DNA of 50,742 nt from Thalassolituus marinus (lineage in GTDB: Bacteria > Pseudomonadota > Gammaproteobacteria > Pseudomonadales > Oceanobacteraceae): the NCBI RefSeq assembly GCF_020320395.1, contig NZ_JAEDAH010000026.1:1-50742 (forward strand), written 5' to 3'. The translations under genes were made by a program, and so were the position numbers. How positions within the stretch are numbered: position 1 is the first letter of the stretch; each line of letters opens with the position of its first letter. Shown in pieces: positions 1-8,506 of the stretch. Below the pieces are notes generated by a model. The model searched no databases. It was not told the DNA's origin and saw only the letters and a program-made list of their open reading frames with translations.

Positions 1-17
1 AGGGGATAAGTTCCCCT
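1..17. repeat. Short hairpin at the window edge, also present inverted at the far end
   Basis: A 6-bp perfect stem (bases 1-6 with 12-17) encloses the 5-base loop TAAGT. The 15-mer GGGGATAAGTTCCCC recurs in inverted orientation at 50684-50698, inside the repeat-rich right end. It is probably the edge of a dispersed repeat that starts outside the window. Bases 18-114 hold nothing else recognisable apart from the upstream region of the first gene. Confidence 0.4.
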
Positions 18-114
18 GGTAGGCAGTAGGCATTGCAGATTTAAAAGTCGTTTATAGAAAACAGATATCTTTAAACTGTGGGACCGCAGTGGCATTGCAC
101 TCCTTTTTTTATGA

Positions 115-2481
115 ATGCTGAAAGGCTTCGCCGGGCATATCACTTTGTCCTGTGGTGGCATGCGAACTCAGGCTGGCTGCGCTAAGCTGAAACTCAGATT
201 ATGGGCCCGGGATCTGGCCATGGCATTGCTTAAGAAAAATATCTGGCTGCTGTTTCTGTTCGTGCTGCTGGCCAGTTGCACGCTGTTGATATATTTATCG
301 TTTGCCCGCTGGAACGGTATGATGCGTCATTATGACGAACTGCAACAAGGCGTGGTCAAACACTGGTACGGTAGCTTCTCCTCTGTTCTTGAACAGCAGG
401 AAGGCATTATCACTCTGATGGGAAAAACCCTGCTGTTGCAGCAGCGCGAACGTAACGTACAGAACGATCTGGATGAGATTATGGCGCTCAATCCGGAAAT
501 CTTTGCCGGTTTTGCCCTGATCTCCACGGCAGGTGAAGTGCTGGAACTGACCAGTAATCTGCAAAGCGATAATCTTCCCAATCTGTCTGAGCTGCCACAG
601 ACCCGCGATTCCTTCGGCTATGCCATGACCACCGATAAAATGGTGCTGGGCCGTACCTACAATGCGCCGCGCCTGGTGGTGCCCGCACGCAAAGCAATTT
701 ATGACAAGGATGGCCAGCTGCTTGGGGTGATGACGGGAGCACTGAAGTTCGGTTCGGAAGACGGCTTGTTTGGCCGCACTCAGGTGCTCGGTGACTTTAA
801 CCGGATAACCATTCTGCGCGAGCGCGACCATTACATTCAGTACGCGACCAACGGTCAGCCACTGGCAGATTTTTATAGTGAGCCAATGCCGGCCATTGAA
901 TATGAGCGTTTGCTGGCGGCAATGAAAATGAATCGTTCCTTCGATTTTCTCCATGCCCGCGACAGTGGTCAGGCGCTGAGCTTTGAGCGCATCAGTGAGG
1001 ATGGTCGCGGTACTGTACGCGGTGTCGCACTCTACAATGAACGCTATGAGTTCTGGTTAATTTCTGAAATCGAAGAAAGCTTTTTCATTTATCAGTTTAT
1101 GCATGTTTTTGCCGGATACCTGTTCATCATGGTGATGTTTCAGCTGGCGATGTTTTTTCTGTTTCGCAGCATTGATCGTTCGGAAAAAAAGCAGCGTTCT
1201 GTGCTGGAATTTCAGGCCAATCATGATCCGTTAACCCAGTTGCCAAACCGCAACTTCCTGCTGAGCAAATTTGAAGAATGGCGCGCCAATAAAACGGAAT
1301 TTTCTCTGCTATTTGTTGATCTGGATAACTTTAAGGGCATTAACGATAGCTTTGGTCACAAGCTGGGTGATGAGCTGCTGGTACGACTTGCCTCGCGGTT
1401 ACAAAAGGTTATTCAGAGTCGTGATCTGCTGATTCGTCATGGCGGTGACGAGTTTGTCATGCTGATTTCGGATGAACGGCTTGAGGCTGCAGAAAATCTG
1501 GTTGCCAACCGGATTTTTTCCGCCTGCGAGAACATTGATGTGCAGCAAAAGATATTTTCACCTGGCGTCAGCATCGGCATTGCTCATTTTCCACAGCATG
1601 GCCAGGAACTGGATGAGCTGATGCGAGCGGCAGATATCGCCATGTATGATGCCAAACGCAAGCGCAATACGGTTCGTATTTTTCAGCCGGATCTGGAAGG
1701 TAAGTACCTGTTGCGTGCCCGCATCGAACAGTTACTGCGCGGGGCGGAAAAGCGCGGTGAAATTTATATGAACTATCAGCCGCAGGTGGACAGCAGTGGA
1801 CGGTTGCATGGTGTCGAAGCACTGGTGCGCTGGAATCCCCCCGAGCTTGGTTTTGTTCCACCGGACCAGTTTGTTGCAGTCGCTGAACATAGCGGTCAGA
1901 TGACGGCGCTGGGTGACTTCATTATCGACAATGCACTGCAGGAGATCGCCGATATTCAGAGTAGCAGTGGCCGCAGTTTCTGCCTGTCACTGAATATTTC
2001 GGTTAAACAGCTGTCAGAGCCAGACTTTGCCGACAAACTGCAGGAAAAAATTGTCGCCAGCGGCCTCGCTTTTGTAAATGTTGTGGTTGAAATAACTGAA
2101 AATATTCTGATTGATGATGTTGAACGTATGCGTGCAGTACTGGAACAAATACACGCTCAGGGAATTCGTATTTCGCTGGACGACTTTGGCACCGGTTATT
2201 CTTCGCTGAGCCTGCTACGTCATTTACCGCTGGATGAAATCAAGATCGATAAAAGCTTCGTCGATCATCTGATCGAAGATGAAACCGCATTGCGTATGGC
2301 GCGCAATATTGTCGCCATCGGTCGTAACTACAATGTGACTCTGGTGGCTGAAGGGGTGGAAACGGAAGCTCAGCTAGAGTGCCTGAATCAGATTGGATGT
2401 GATCTTTATCAGGGCTATTATTTTTCACGGCCATTATCGGCTGAGGCGCTGCGTTGCTTTCTGGATGAGCGTCCGCTGTAA
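115..2481 (+). CDS. Membrane-anchored GGDEF-EAL cyclic-di-GMP enzyme
   Basis: Predicted inner-membrane protein that makes and/or breaks cyclic-di-GMP. One membrane segment lies near residues 43-64 and a second near 333-352. Between them is a roughly 270-residue periplasmic region that probably acts as a Cache-like sensor. A GGDEF domain follows with an intact GGDEF signature (residues 443-447), then an EAL domain. The EAL catalytic landmarks are present: EALVRW starting at residue 568, then LNIS, VEITEN, DDFGTGYSS, IKIDKSF, VAEGVET and QGYYFSRPL. Both active sites look intact, so net activity cannot be predicted. The start is uncertain: ATG codons at 115, 160 and 220 have no convincing Shine-Dalgarno, and the one at 220 sits just before the first membrane segment and would give 753 residues. 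The gene stands alone and ends in a strong hairpin shared with the convergent pyrimidine operon. It is not part of the Pseudomonas gene order seen to its right. Confidence 0.9.
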   Translation: MLKGFAGHITLSCGGMRTQAGCAKLKLRLWARDLAMALLKKNIWLLFLFVLLASCTLLIYLSFARWNGMMRHYDELQQGVVKHWYGSFSSVLEQQEGIITLMGKTLLLQQRERNVQNDLDEIMALNPEIFAGFALISTAGEVLELTSNLQSDNLPNLSELPQTRDSFGYAMTTDKMVLGRTYNAPRLVVPARKAIYDKDGQLLGVMTGALKFGSEDGLFGRTQVLGDFNRITILRERDHYIQYATNGQPLADFYSEPMPAIEYERLLAAMKMNRSFDFLHARDSGQALSFERISEDGRGTVRGVALYNERYEFWLISEIEESFFIYQFMHVFAGYLFIMVMFQLAMFFLFRSIDRSEKKQRSVLEFQANHDPLTQLPNRNFLLSKFEEWRANKTEFSLLFVDLDNFKGINDSFGHKLGDELLVRLASRLQKVIQSRDLLIRHGGDEFVMLISDERLEAAENLVANRIFSACENIDVQQKIFSPGVSIGIAHFPQHGQELDELMRAADIAMYDAKRKRNTVRIFQPDLEGKYLLRARIEQLLRGAEKRGEIYMNYQPQVDSSGRLHGVEALVRWNPPELGFVPPDQFVAVAEHSGQMTALGDFIIDNALQEIADIQSSSGRSFCLSLNISVKQLSEPDFADKLQEKIVASGLAFVNVVVEITENILIDDVERMRAVLEQIHAQGIRISLDDFGTGYSSLSLLRHLPLDEIKIDKSFVDHLIEDETALRMARNIVAIGRNYNVTLVAEGVETEAQLECLNQIGCDLYQGYYFSRPLSAEALRCFLDERPL

Positions 2482-2487
2482 GACAAT

Positions 2488-2517
2488 AAAAAAGCCGCAG
2501 AGTCTGCGGCTTTTTTT
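2488..2517. terminator. Bidirectional intrinsic terminator
   Basis: Stem GCCGCAG / CTGCGGC (2494-2500 with 2504-2510) is flanked by an A-run on the left and a run of seven T on the right. It therefore has a U-tract in either direction. It lies between two convergent genes and can serve both the GGDEF-EAL gene and the pyrC' end of the minus-strand operon. Confidence 0.9.
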
Positions 2518-2520
2518 AAA

Positions 2521-3786
2521 TCAGAAGACCTGGTGGCCTTCGATAAACACGGCGCTGACGGCGCCTTTCAGTGTTTGCCCGGCGAGAGGGCTGTTGCGTC
2601 CTTTGGACAGCAGCTCTGAGCGACGGAAACTGCGTTCGAGCAGGGGATCGATCAGAGCGGCATTAAATGCCTGACCTTCAACCAGTCCCTGTTCAATACC
2701 GGCAATCTGTGCAGGCAGCGTACTGGTGGCACGAATCAGTGCTGTCAGCGACAGTTCCCCGCGTTCAACCAGTTGCAGTGCCAGTGGCAGGAAGCCGTCA
2801 AACATCGACATGCCCGGCTCAGCATCAGCGAATGGCGCCTTCTTCGCCGCCACCTCATGTGGCTGATGGTTCGAACTGATGGCCAGTTCGCCGGAATTAA
2901 CTGCGGCCAGCAATGCCTGACGGTCACTTTCGCTGCGCAGCGGAGGCTGTACATTGAACTGGCTGTTGTAGCCGTTTACCGCGTCATCGGTATAGATCAG
3001 ATTGGCCAGCGCTGTGTCGGCACTGATGCTCAGGCCTTCATTGCGTGCCTGCTGCAACATGGCAACACTGCGCGCGCAGCTGATCTGACTGATGTGTGCA
3101 CGTACACCGGTTTGCTCAATCAACAGCAGCATCTGCGCCAGCGCGATGGTTTCGGCGGTGCGTGGAATGCCACTCAGGCCCATGCGGGTGGCCACCGGAC
3201 CTTCGTGCATGCAGCCGCCAGCGGACAGCGCGATGTCGTTGGCGCTAAGGAACACCGGGATATCGTACGTTGCTGCATATTCCATTACCCGGCGCAGAAC
3301 GTAGCTGTCTTTGAACGGACGACGAGCGTTGCTCAGTGCCACGCAGCCGGCTTCGTGCAGGGTAAACATGCTGGCCAGCTGTTCGCCTTCCAGACCCTGA
3401 GTCAGGGCGCCGAGTGGCAGCACCTTGCTGTATCCGGCTTTGCTGGCTTTTTCCAGAATCAGTTTCACTACCGCGGAACTGTCAGTTACTGGCTTGGTAT
3501 CAGGTAACGAGCAGACGTGGGTAAAACCACTGGAACAGGCGGCACGGGTTTCGCTGGCGATGGTGCCTTTGTGCGCATAACCGGGTTCCGGCAGGTGGGC
3601 ACCAAGGTCTACCAGCCCGGGCACCAGCCATTTGCCCTGACCGTCGATGGTCAGCTCAATGCCACCGCCAGCGGGTTTGTGACCAATGGCGGCGATTCGT
3701 CCTTCGGCAACGTACAGGTCAGTTACCTGATCCAGATTGCTGGCCGGATCAATCAGACGGGCGTTTTCAATGTGCAGGTAACGCAT
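2521..3786 (-). CDS. pyrC': Dihydroorotase-like, probably non-catalytic partner of PyrB
   Basis: Amidohydrolase of the dihydroorotase family, 421 residues. The zinc-binding motif of active enzymes (DLHVHLREPG type) reads DLGAHLPEPG here. The first metal-binding His is Gly and the substrate-binding Arg is Pro. In Pseudomonas the corresponding PyrC' is inactive but is needed to assemble the aspartate transcarbamoylase dodecamer with PyrB, and the same role is likely here. The ATG lies only 2 bases after the pyrB stop, as expected for co-translated subunits of one complex. It is the last gene of the minus-strand operon and ends against the bidirectional terminator. A working dihydroorotase must be encoded elsewhere in the genome. 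Confidence 0.9.
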   Translation of the reverse strand: MRYLHIENARLIDPASNLDQVTDLYVAEGRIAAIGHKPAGGGIELTIDGQGKWLVPGLVDLGAHLPEPGYAHKGTIASETRAACSSGFTHVCSLPDTKPVTDSSAVVKLILEKASKAGYSKVLPLGALTQGLEGEQLASMFTLHEAGCVALSNARRPFKDSYVLRRVMEYAATYDIPVFLSANDIALSAGGCMHEGPVATRMGLSGIPRTAETIALAQMLLLIEQTGVRAHISQISCARSVAMLQQARNEGLSISADTALANLIYTDDAVNGYNSQFNVQPPLRSESDRQALLAAVNSGELAISSNHQPHEVAAKKAPFADAEPGMSMFDGFLPLALQLVERGELSLTALIRATSTLPAQIAGIEQGLVEGQAFNAALIDPLLERSFRRSELLSKGRNSPLAGQTLKGAVSAVFIEGHQVF

Positions 3787-3788
3787 GA

Positions 3789-4811
3789 TTAAGCCTCCTC
3801 CTGATCGTTGCCATACAGTTCATTTTTTTCCTGCTGCTGGCCGCTCATGGCCATGGCCATCACCGCCATACGAACGGCAATACCGTAGCTGACCTGATTC
3901 AGAATGACCGATTGCGGGCCGTCGGCGACGTTGGATTCAATTTCGACACCGCGGTTGATCGGACCCGGGTGCATGACGATGGCATCCGGTTTGGCGTAGG
4001 CCAGTTTCTCTTCGGTCAGACCGTAAAGTTTGAAAAATTCGCCTTCGCTTGGCAGCAGTGCATTCTGCATACGTTCTTTCTGCAGGCGCAGCATGATCAC
4101 CACGTCACAATCTTTCAGGCCCTCTTCCATGCGGTAGAAGGCCTTACAGCCCAGCGACTCAATGTCTTTTGGCAGCAGTGTGCCCGGGCCAATAACCCGT
4201 ACTTCCGCCGCACCCAGAGTACGCAGGGCGTGAATCTGGGAGCGAGCAACACGGGAATGCAGGATATCGCCAACGATAGCGACGATTTTGCCTTCGATGC
4301 TGCCTTTGTGGCGACGAATCGTCAGCATATCCAGCATTGCCTGAGTCGGGTGTGCATGGCGACCGTCGCCGGCGTTAATGATGGCAACGTGCGGGGTGAC
4401 GTGCTCGGCAATAAAGTGCGCGGCACCGGAATCGGCATGACGCACGACGAACATGTCGGAATACATGGCCTCGAGATTCCACAGCGTATCCATCAGGGTT
4501 TCGCCCTTGGCCGTCGCTGACTTGGAAATATCGAGGTTAAGAATATCGGCAGACAGACGCTTAGCCGCCAGCTCGAAGGTTGAGCGGGTGCGGGTGCTGT
4601 TTTCGAAAAACAGGTTTACCACGGTTTTACCGCGCAGCAGAGGGACTTTTTTAACGTCCCGTTCCTGTGTGCTGATAAAGGAATCGGCGGTGTCGAGGAT
4701 TTCGGTCAGAAGCTCGCGGCTCAGGCCCTCAGTGGTGAGGAAGTGCTTCAGACGACCGTCGGCGGTCAGCTGCACCTTGGCTGGGTCTGTATTCATGATC
4801 AGGCTGCTCAT
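3789..4811 (-). CDS. pyrB: Aspartate carbamoyltransferase catalytic subunit
   Basis: Condenses carbamoyl phosphate and aspartate in the second step of pyrimidine synthesis. The carbamoyl-phosphate motif STRTR (in [14 protein letters not shown]), the KGET loop, HPTQ and the C-terminal [10 protein letters not shown] motif are all present, so the active site looks complete. The open frame extends upstream to 4904, but that stretch lies inside pyrR and is low-complexity. I chose ATG 4811 (340 residues, 11 bases after the pyrR stop). ATG 4796 (335 residues) fits Pseudomonas PyrB length almost as well. No regulatory-chain (pyrI) gene is adjacent; the neighbour is pyrC', which points to the Pseudomonas type of holoenzyme. 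Confidence 0.96.
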   Translation of the reverse strand: MSSLIMNTDPAKVQLTADGRLKHFLTTEGLSRELLTEILDTADSFISTQERDVKKVPLLRGKTVVNLFFENSTRTRSTFELAAKRLSADILNLDISKSATAKGETLMDTLWNLEAMYSDMFVVRHADSGAAHFIAEHVTPHVAIINAGDGRHAHPTQAMLDMLTIRRHKGSIEGKIVAIVGDILHSRVARSQIHALRTLGAAEVRVIGPGTLLPKDIESLGCKAFYRMEEGLKDCDVVIMLRLQKERMQNALLPSEGEFFKLYGLTEEKLAYAKPDAIVMHPGPINRGVEIESNVADGPQSVILNQVSYGIAVRMAVMAMAMSGQQQEKNELYGNDQEEA

Positions 4812-4822
4812 AAAGTCGGTAA

Positions 4823-5317
4823 TCAGGCGAGTGTCAGGGTCAGGGGTTGCGGGCCGGTCAGTTTCACCAGCTGGCCTTCGCTCAGCGTCAGTGCGGCGCC
4901 ACACAGGTCAGGCTGAATCGGCAGCTCGCGACGACCGATATCCAGCAGGCAAACCAGGGTGATACTGGCTGGGCGACCGTAATCGAACAGTTCATTCATT
5001 GCGGCACGGATGGTACGGCCACTCATCACTACGTCGTCGACCAGAATGATATGACGGTCTTCAATGCTGTCCGGCAGTTCCGAGCCTTTTACCTGCGGAT
5101 GCAGGCCGTGACGGGTGAAGTCATCGCGATAAAAACTGATATCCAGCGAGCTGACGCCGTCTTCGGTCTGCAGTTTTTCCTGCAGGCGGTCAGCAACCCA
5201 GACGCCGCCGGTGCGAATGCCAACCAGCAGTGGGCGGTCAATCTGTTGCTCTGCCAGGTAGGTGACCAGTCGCTCACTCAGCTCAGTACAGGTTGTTTCG
5301 ATATCAGGCAGGTTCAT
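4823..5317 (-). CDS. pyrR: PyrR bifunctional regulator / uracil phosphoribosyltransferase
   Basis: Type I phosphoribosyltransferase fold, 164 residues, close to the family norm. The PRPP-binding motif [16 protein letters not shown] is intact. In Firmicutes PyrR binds pyr mRNA; in Pseudomonas-type operons it sits directly upstream of pyrB and has been linked to pyr regulation. No clear anti-terminator was seen in the short gap before pyrB. The start ATG has a GGAG Shine-Dalgarno lying within the end of ruvX, giving a 6-base gap and likely translational coupling. Confidence 0.93.
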   Translation of the reverse strand: MNLPDIETTCTELSERLVTYLAEQQIDRPLLVGIRTGGVWVADRLQEKLQTEDGVSSLDISFYRDDFTRHGLHPQVKGSELPDSIEDRHIILVDDVVMSGRTIRAAMNELFDYGRPASITLVCLLDIGRRELPIQPDLCGAALTLSEGQLVKLTGPQPLTLTLA

Positions 5318-5323
5318 TGAGCC

Positions 5324-5770
5324 TTACTCCTCAAGCGGCCAGGCGGCCATCCAGCTTTCAAGAATCAGTTGTGCCGCCAGCCCGTCGACCGAGTTGGCGC
5401 CAAAGTCGCGGCTGCCACCCTGAGCAATCACAATGCCTTTGGCTTCGTAGCTGGTCAGGCGTTCGTCATGGGTGTAGGCGGGGCGATGATAACGGCCTTC
5501 CAGTCGTCCGGCGAATTTCTTTGCCCGCCGGCTCATGTCACTGGGTGTTCCGTCCATATTCAATGGCAGACCGACGACAAAGGCATCGGGTTGCCATTCA
5601 TCAATAATGCGCTGCAACAGATCCCAGTCGGGAATGCCGTCGCGGGCTTTGATCGGTTCCAGTTGTTGACTGGTTGCGGTGAGGCGCTGACCGGTGGCAA
5701 TGCCGATGCGTTGAGTACCGAAATCAAAGCCCATCAGGGTGCGTACGCGCGCGGCTGGAGCCTGACTCAT
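5324..5770 (-). CDS. ruvX: RuvX/YqgF, pre-16S rRNA nuclease (putative Holliday junction resolvase)
   Basis: RNase H-like fold of 148 residues with the opening motif GFDFGTQRIGIATG, which carries the first catalytic Asp. VVGLPLNMDGT and the late Asp region (FGANSVDGLAAQLIL) follow. The family matures the 5' end of 16S rRNA in E. coli and was earlier proposed to be a resolvase. Its ATG shares one base with the yqgE stop (TGATG), so translation is coupled. It lies in the yqgE-ruvX-pyrR-pyrB-pyrC' series typical of pseudomonads. Confidence 0.95.
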   Translation of the reverse strand: MSQAPAARVRTLMGFDFGTQRIGIATGQRLTATSQQLEPIKARDGIPDWDLLQRIIDEWQPDAFVVGLPLNMDGTPSDMSRRAKKFAGRLEGRYHRPAYTHDERLTSYEAKGIVIAQGGSRDFGANSVDGLAAQLILESWMAAWPLEE

Positions 5771-6327
5771 CAGGCGTGCCCCGCATCGCTGCTGAGAAAT
5801 TCAGCACTGATTCCGAGCAGCGACAAGGCCGCGTCGTAGATTTCTTCAACCGGCGTGTCGAACAGTAGTTCGCCAGAGGCTTCAACGGTGAGCCAGCTGT
5901 TGTCACGTAATTCGGCATCCAGTTGGTCGGCATCCCAGCCAGCATAGCCCAGAGACAGTCGGTAATCCCGTGGTCCGGAGCCGCCGGCAATGGCGCGCAG
6001 GATATCTTTCGACGATGTCAGGTGGGATTGCTCGGTGATGTTAAGGGTTGAGCCCCAGTTGCCCTGCTGGCGATGCAGGATAAAACCGTTTTCCGGACTG
6101 ACCGGACCGCCGGCATATATCTGCGGATCAATCAGCGGCAGGCGGGATATTTCCAGCTGCTCACAGATGTCGCGAAACATCACCGGCATCGGTTTATTGA
6201 GAACGATGCCCATAGCGCCGTCGTGGTTGTGTTCACACAGGTAGGTAACGGTCCCTGCAAACCATGAATCTTCCAGCTGCGGCATGGCAATCAGCAGATG
6301 ATTCTTCAGCGATTTTATCTGTTCCAT
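5770..6327 (-). CDS. yqgE: YqgE/AlgH family protein (UPF0301)
   Basis: 185-residue cytoplasmic protein of the YqgE/AlgH family, with the characteristic N-terminal LIAMPQLEDSWFAGTVTYLCEH and the GYAGWDADQLDAEL segment. The biochemical role is not established; in Pseudomonas the gene was named algH from an alginate-regulation phenotype. It overlaps the stop of the upstream tonB-type gene by one base (TAATG) and the start of ruvX by one base, so it is part of a tightly packed operon. Confidence 0.95.
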   Translation of the reverse strand: MEQIKSLKNHLLIAMPQLEDSWFAGTVTYLCEHNHDGAMGIVLNKPMPVMFRDICEQLEISRLPLIDPQIYAGGPVSPENGFILHRQQGNWGSTLNITEQSHLTSSKDILRAIAGGSGPRDYRLSLGYAGWDADQLDAELRDNSWLTVEASGELLFDTPVEEIYDAALSLLGISAEFLSSDAGHA

Positions 6328-7202
6328 TAATTGGCTTCCGACAGATAGCGGTTCCCTTTGAACTGCCAGGTGCGGATGATTTCCAGAATGTCAGTGTTTT
6401 TGCGCATTTCTTCGGTAAAGGGAGCAAAGGGAGCCGACATGCGTACGATGCGCAGCGCAGCGTCATCCAGCACTTTACGGCCAGAAGACTCAAGAATGGT
6501 CAGCTCGTTGATGGTGCCATCCGGGTTGATAGCAACCAGCAGACGCAGACGACAGTTGTCGAAGCAGCTTTCGGCTTCGCGCGGATAATTCAGTGCCCCC
6601 ATCTGTTCAATCTTGCGGCGCCAGCTGTTCACGTAATAGGCGTCATTGGCTTTCATGGTGGAGGCCGCAGTCAGACGCTGTACTCGTGGTTGCTTGGCGT
6701 AGGCCTGACGCTGGGTGTCGAGTTTGGCTTCCAGACTGGCCATCTCGAGACTGCGCTGCAGCAGGGATTTCTGTGGGCCATCCGGCAGATCCAGTTGCAG
6801 TGTTGGGGCCAGATCGGAGGTGTTGGTACGGCTGCGTGAATCAGCGCGGGTGGTGACGATACGCTGGTTGCCCTCAGGTTTGCGCGGCGCTGTGGCCTGC
6901 TGTTCCTGCGGCGATGCTTCATTAACGGTATTGGCCTGAAAGTCTGCTTCGACGTCGGTGGTCAGCATACGGGCCTCGTCCAGAGTACCGCTGCCCTCCT
7001 GATTTTCCTGGGCAATAAAGTCTGCGTGTTCCGGTGCCTTGTCGCTTTTATAGCTGGCCAGGGTCACTTCCAGTGTTTTTGACAGGTTGCTGGGGTCTGT
7101 GGCTTTGAAACTGATGCCAAGCACCACCAGAGCGTGCAGTAATAGCGCCAGAAACAGGGCGAAGGACAAACGATCGGAGCTGTTTACGACGGTTGCTGAC
7201 AT
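6327..7202 (-). CDS. tonB3: TonB-family protein, TonB3-like (type IV pilus linked)
   Basis: 291 residues: one N-terminal membrane anchor (about residues 13-31), a polar, coiled periplasmic linker and a C-terminal TonB domain (about 205-285: YPREAE, INPDGTINELTILESSG, LDDAALRIV). In P. aeruginosa the gene at this position, tonB3, is needed for normal twitching motility and pilus assembly. Synteny with gshB and pilG supports the same assignment. The energising partners ExbB and ExbD are not nearby. The domain carries two close cysteines (ESCFDNC) where many TonB domains have a glycine-containing turn; they could form a periplasmic disulfide. Confidence 0.85.
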   Translation of the reverse strand: MSATVVNSSDRLSFALFLALLLHALVVLGISFKATDPSNLSKTLEVTLASYKSDKAPEHADFIAQENQEGSGTLDEARMLTTDVEADFQANTVNEASPQEQQATAPRKPEGNQRIVTTRADSRSRTNTSDLAPTLQLDLPDGPQKSLLQRSLEMASLEAKLDTQRQAYAKQPRVQRLTAASTMKANDAYYVNSWRRKIEQMGALNYPREAESCFDNCRLRLLVAINPDGTINELTILESSGRKVLDDAALRIVRMSAPFAPFTEEMRKNTDILEIIRTWQFKGNRYLSEAN

Positions 7203-7306
7203 ACGCGCAGAGTTACCTGATTGTGACCTGGAAAACCGGTGAAAAACGCCTGCAAGTCTGCGCGTTTCGCACCGGTTTGTCCATCATCTGGCGCTGGATG
7301 TGAGGT

Positions 7307-7348
7307 GTCCGGCGTCGGAGGTCGGACGTCAGACGTCAGACGTCAGAC
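7307..7348. repeat. Array of six GTCNGAC-type heptamers over the gshB 3' end
   Basis: Six head-to-tail 7-base units start at 7307, 7314, 7321, 7328, 7335 and 7342. The last four match GTCNGAC exactly (central base G, A, A, A); the first two each have one deviation. The array runs into gshB, whose stop codon (7336-7338) and last two codons (Asp-Val) are made of repeat sequence. The same heptamer family recurs at 31209-31284, 32710-32737 and 33129-33156. Confidence 0.85.
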
Positions 7349-8295
7349 GTGTTCAGCTTCGCCAGCAAACACTCAATCAGCTGACCTGCAACGTCGATAC
7401 CGGAGTCGCGGCTGATTTCACGTACACAGGTGGGGCTGGTGACATTGATCTCGGTAAGGTTGTTGCCGATCACATCAAGGCCTACGAAATACAGTCCTTT
7501 CTCTTTGAGGTAAGGACCAACCTGTTCGGCAATGGCGCGATTTTCATCACTCAGGGGCTGAGTCACACCGGTGCCGCCGGCGGCCAGGTTGCCACGGGTT
7601 TCGCCGCTGGCCGGAATGCGTGCCAGGCAGTAAGGCACTGGCTCGCCATCAATCATCAGAATGCGCTTGTCGCCTTCGGTGATTTCCGGGATATAACGCT
7701 GCGCCATAATCTGTTGGCTGCCGTGGTTGGTCAGGGTTTCAATGATGACGCTGACGTTCGGGTCATCATGCTTCAGGCGGAAGATGGATGAACCACCCAT
7801 GCCGTCCAGCGGTTTGAAGATGACATCCCCCTGTTCCTTGTGGAACGCCTTCAGCAGGTCGGCGCGACGGGTCACAATGGTCGGCGTCATCAGCTCAGGA
7901 AAAGCCGTGGCGAAGATTTTCTCATTACAGTCGCGCAGGCTTTGTGGCTTGTTGGCCACCAGTACACCTTCTTCTTCGGCGCGTTCCAGAATATAGGTGC
8001 TGTAAATGAACTCGCTGTCGAATGGCGGGTCTTTACGCATCAGAATGATGTTCAGGTCGGCCAGTGGGCGCTCTTCAAACTCGCCCATGTCGTACCAGTG
8101 CTCCGGGTTCATGGCAACACGTACCGGCGCCATGCGCGCCATGGCGCGGCCATCACGAATGTAGAGATCGCTCTGTTCCATGTACCACAGCTGGCAGCCT
8201 TTTTCCTGGGCGGCATTCATCAGGGCCAGAGAGGTATCTTTCTTGAAATTAATGGTGGCAATCGGGTCCATTACCACGCCGACTTGGATGCTCAT
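7336..8295 (-). CDS. gshB: Glutathione synthetase
   Basis: ATP-grasp ligase joining gamma-glutamylcysteine and glycine, about 319 residues, the usual length. It starts MSIQVGVVMDPI, the typical family opening. ATP-grasp landmarks are present: DVIFKPLDGMGG, GDKRILMIDGEPV, the RGNLAAGG glycine-rich loop and GLDVIGNNLTEINVTSP with metal ligands. The frame extends 10 codons further upstream, but ATG 8295 matches the family start. The C-terminal few residues come from the GTCNGAC repeat array, so the original end has probably been altered. It is transcribed divergently from pilG and precedes the tonB3 operon by 133 bases. Confidence 0.96.
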   Translation of the reverse strand: MSIQVGVVMDPIATINFKKDTSLALMNAAQEKGCQLWYMEQSDLYIRDGRAMARMAPVRVAMNPEHWYDMGEFEERPLADLNIILMRKDPPFDSEFIYSTYILERAEEEGVLVANKPQSLRDCNEKIFATAFPELMTPTIVTRRADLLKAFHKEQGDVIFKPLDGMGGSSIFRLKHDDPNVSVIIETLTNHGSQQIMAQRYIPEITEGDKRILMIDGEPVPYCLARIPASGETRGNLAAGGTGVTQPLSDENRAIAEQVGPYLKEKGLYFVGLDVIGNNLTEINVTSPTCVREISRDSGIDVAGQLIECLLAKLNTSDV

Positions 8296-8506
8296 GGTCA
8301 CTTTACTCGTGCTTCTGCGATTCAATAGTGCCAGTGTAACTGATCGATGGTTCCACAGGCGTAACTTAATTGTGTGATATGGCGCATAGCACCGGCCTAG
8401 CGTTTGTTACATGATATGTGATACAAACGTGCGCAATGGCGTCTACTGCGTTTGTGAACACAGCAGCTTACGAAAACATAATAAAACGGATGGTTAAGGC
8501 CGCCCT
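8296..8506. promoter_or_regulatory. Divergent gshB / pilG promoter region with an interrupted palindrome
   Basis: This 211-base gap must hold promoters for gshB (minus) and the pil-chp operon (plus). An inverted repeat, CGTTTGT (8401-8407) and ACAAACG (8423-8429), encloses a smaller ACAT-GAT-ATGT palindrome. A further TGCGTTTGTG half-site lies at 8447-8456. This resembles a dimeric regulator site, but I cannot name the regulator or place the -10/-35 boxes with confidence. Confidence 0.4.

Noticed and set aside
4812-4904. N-terminal extension of PyrB
   Set aside because: The extra residues lie inside pyrR, are Arg/Pro-rich and do not resemble the PyrB family; an internal ATG fits the family length.
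7307-7348. CRISPR array
   Set aside because: The units are 7 bases long and directly abutting, with no spacers; no cas genes are present.
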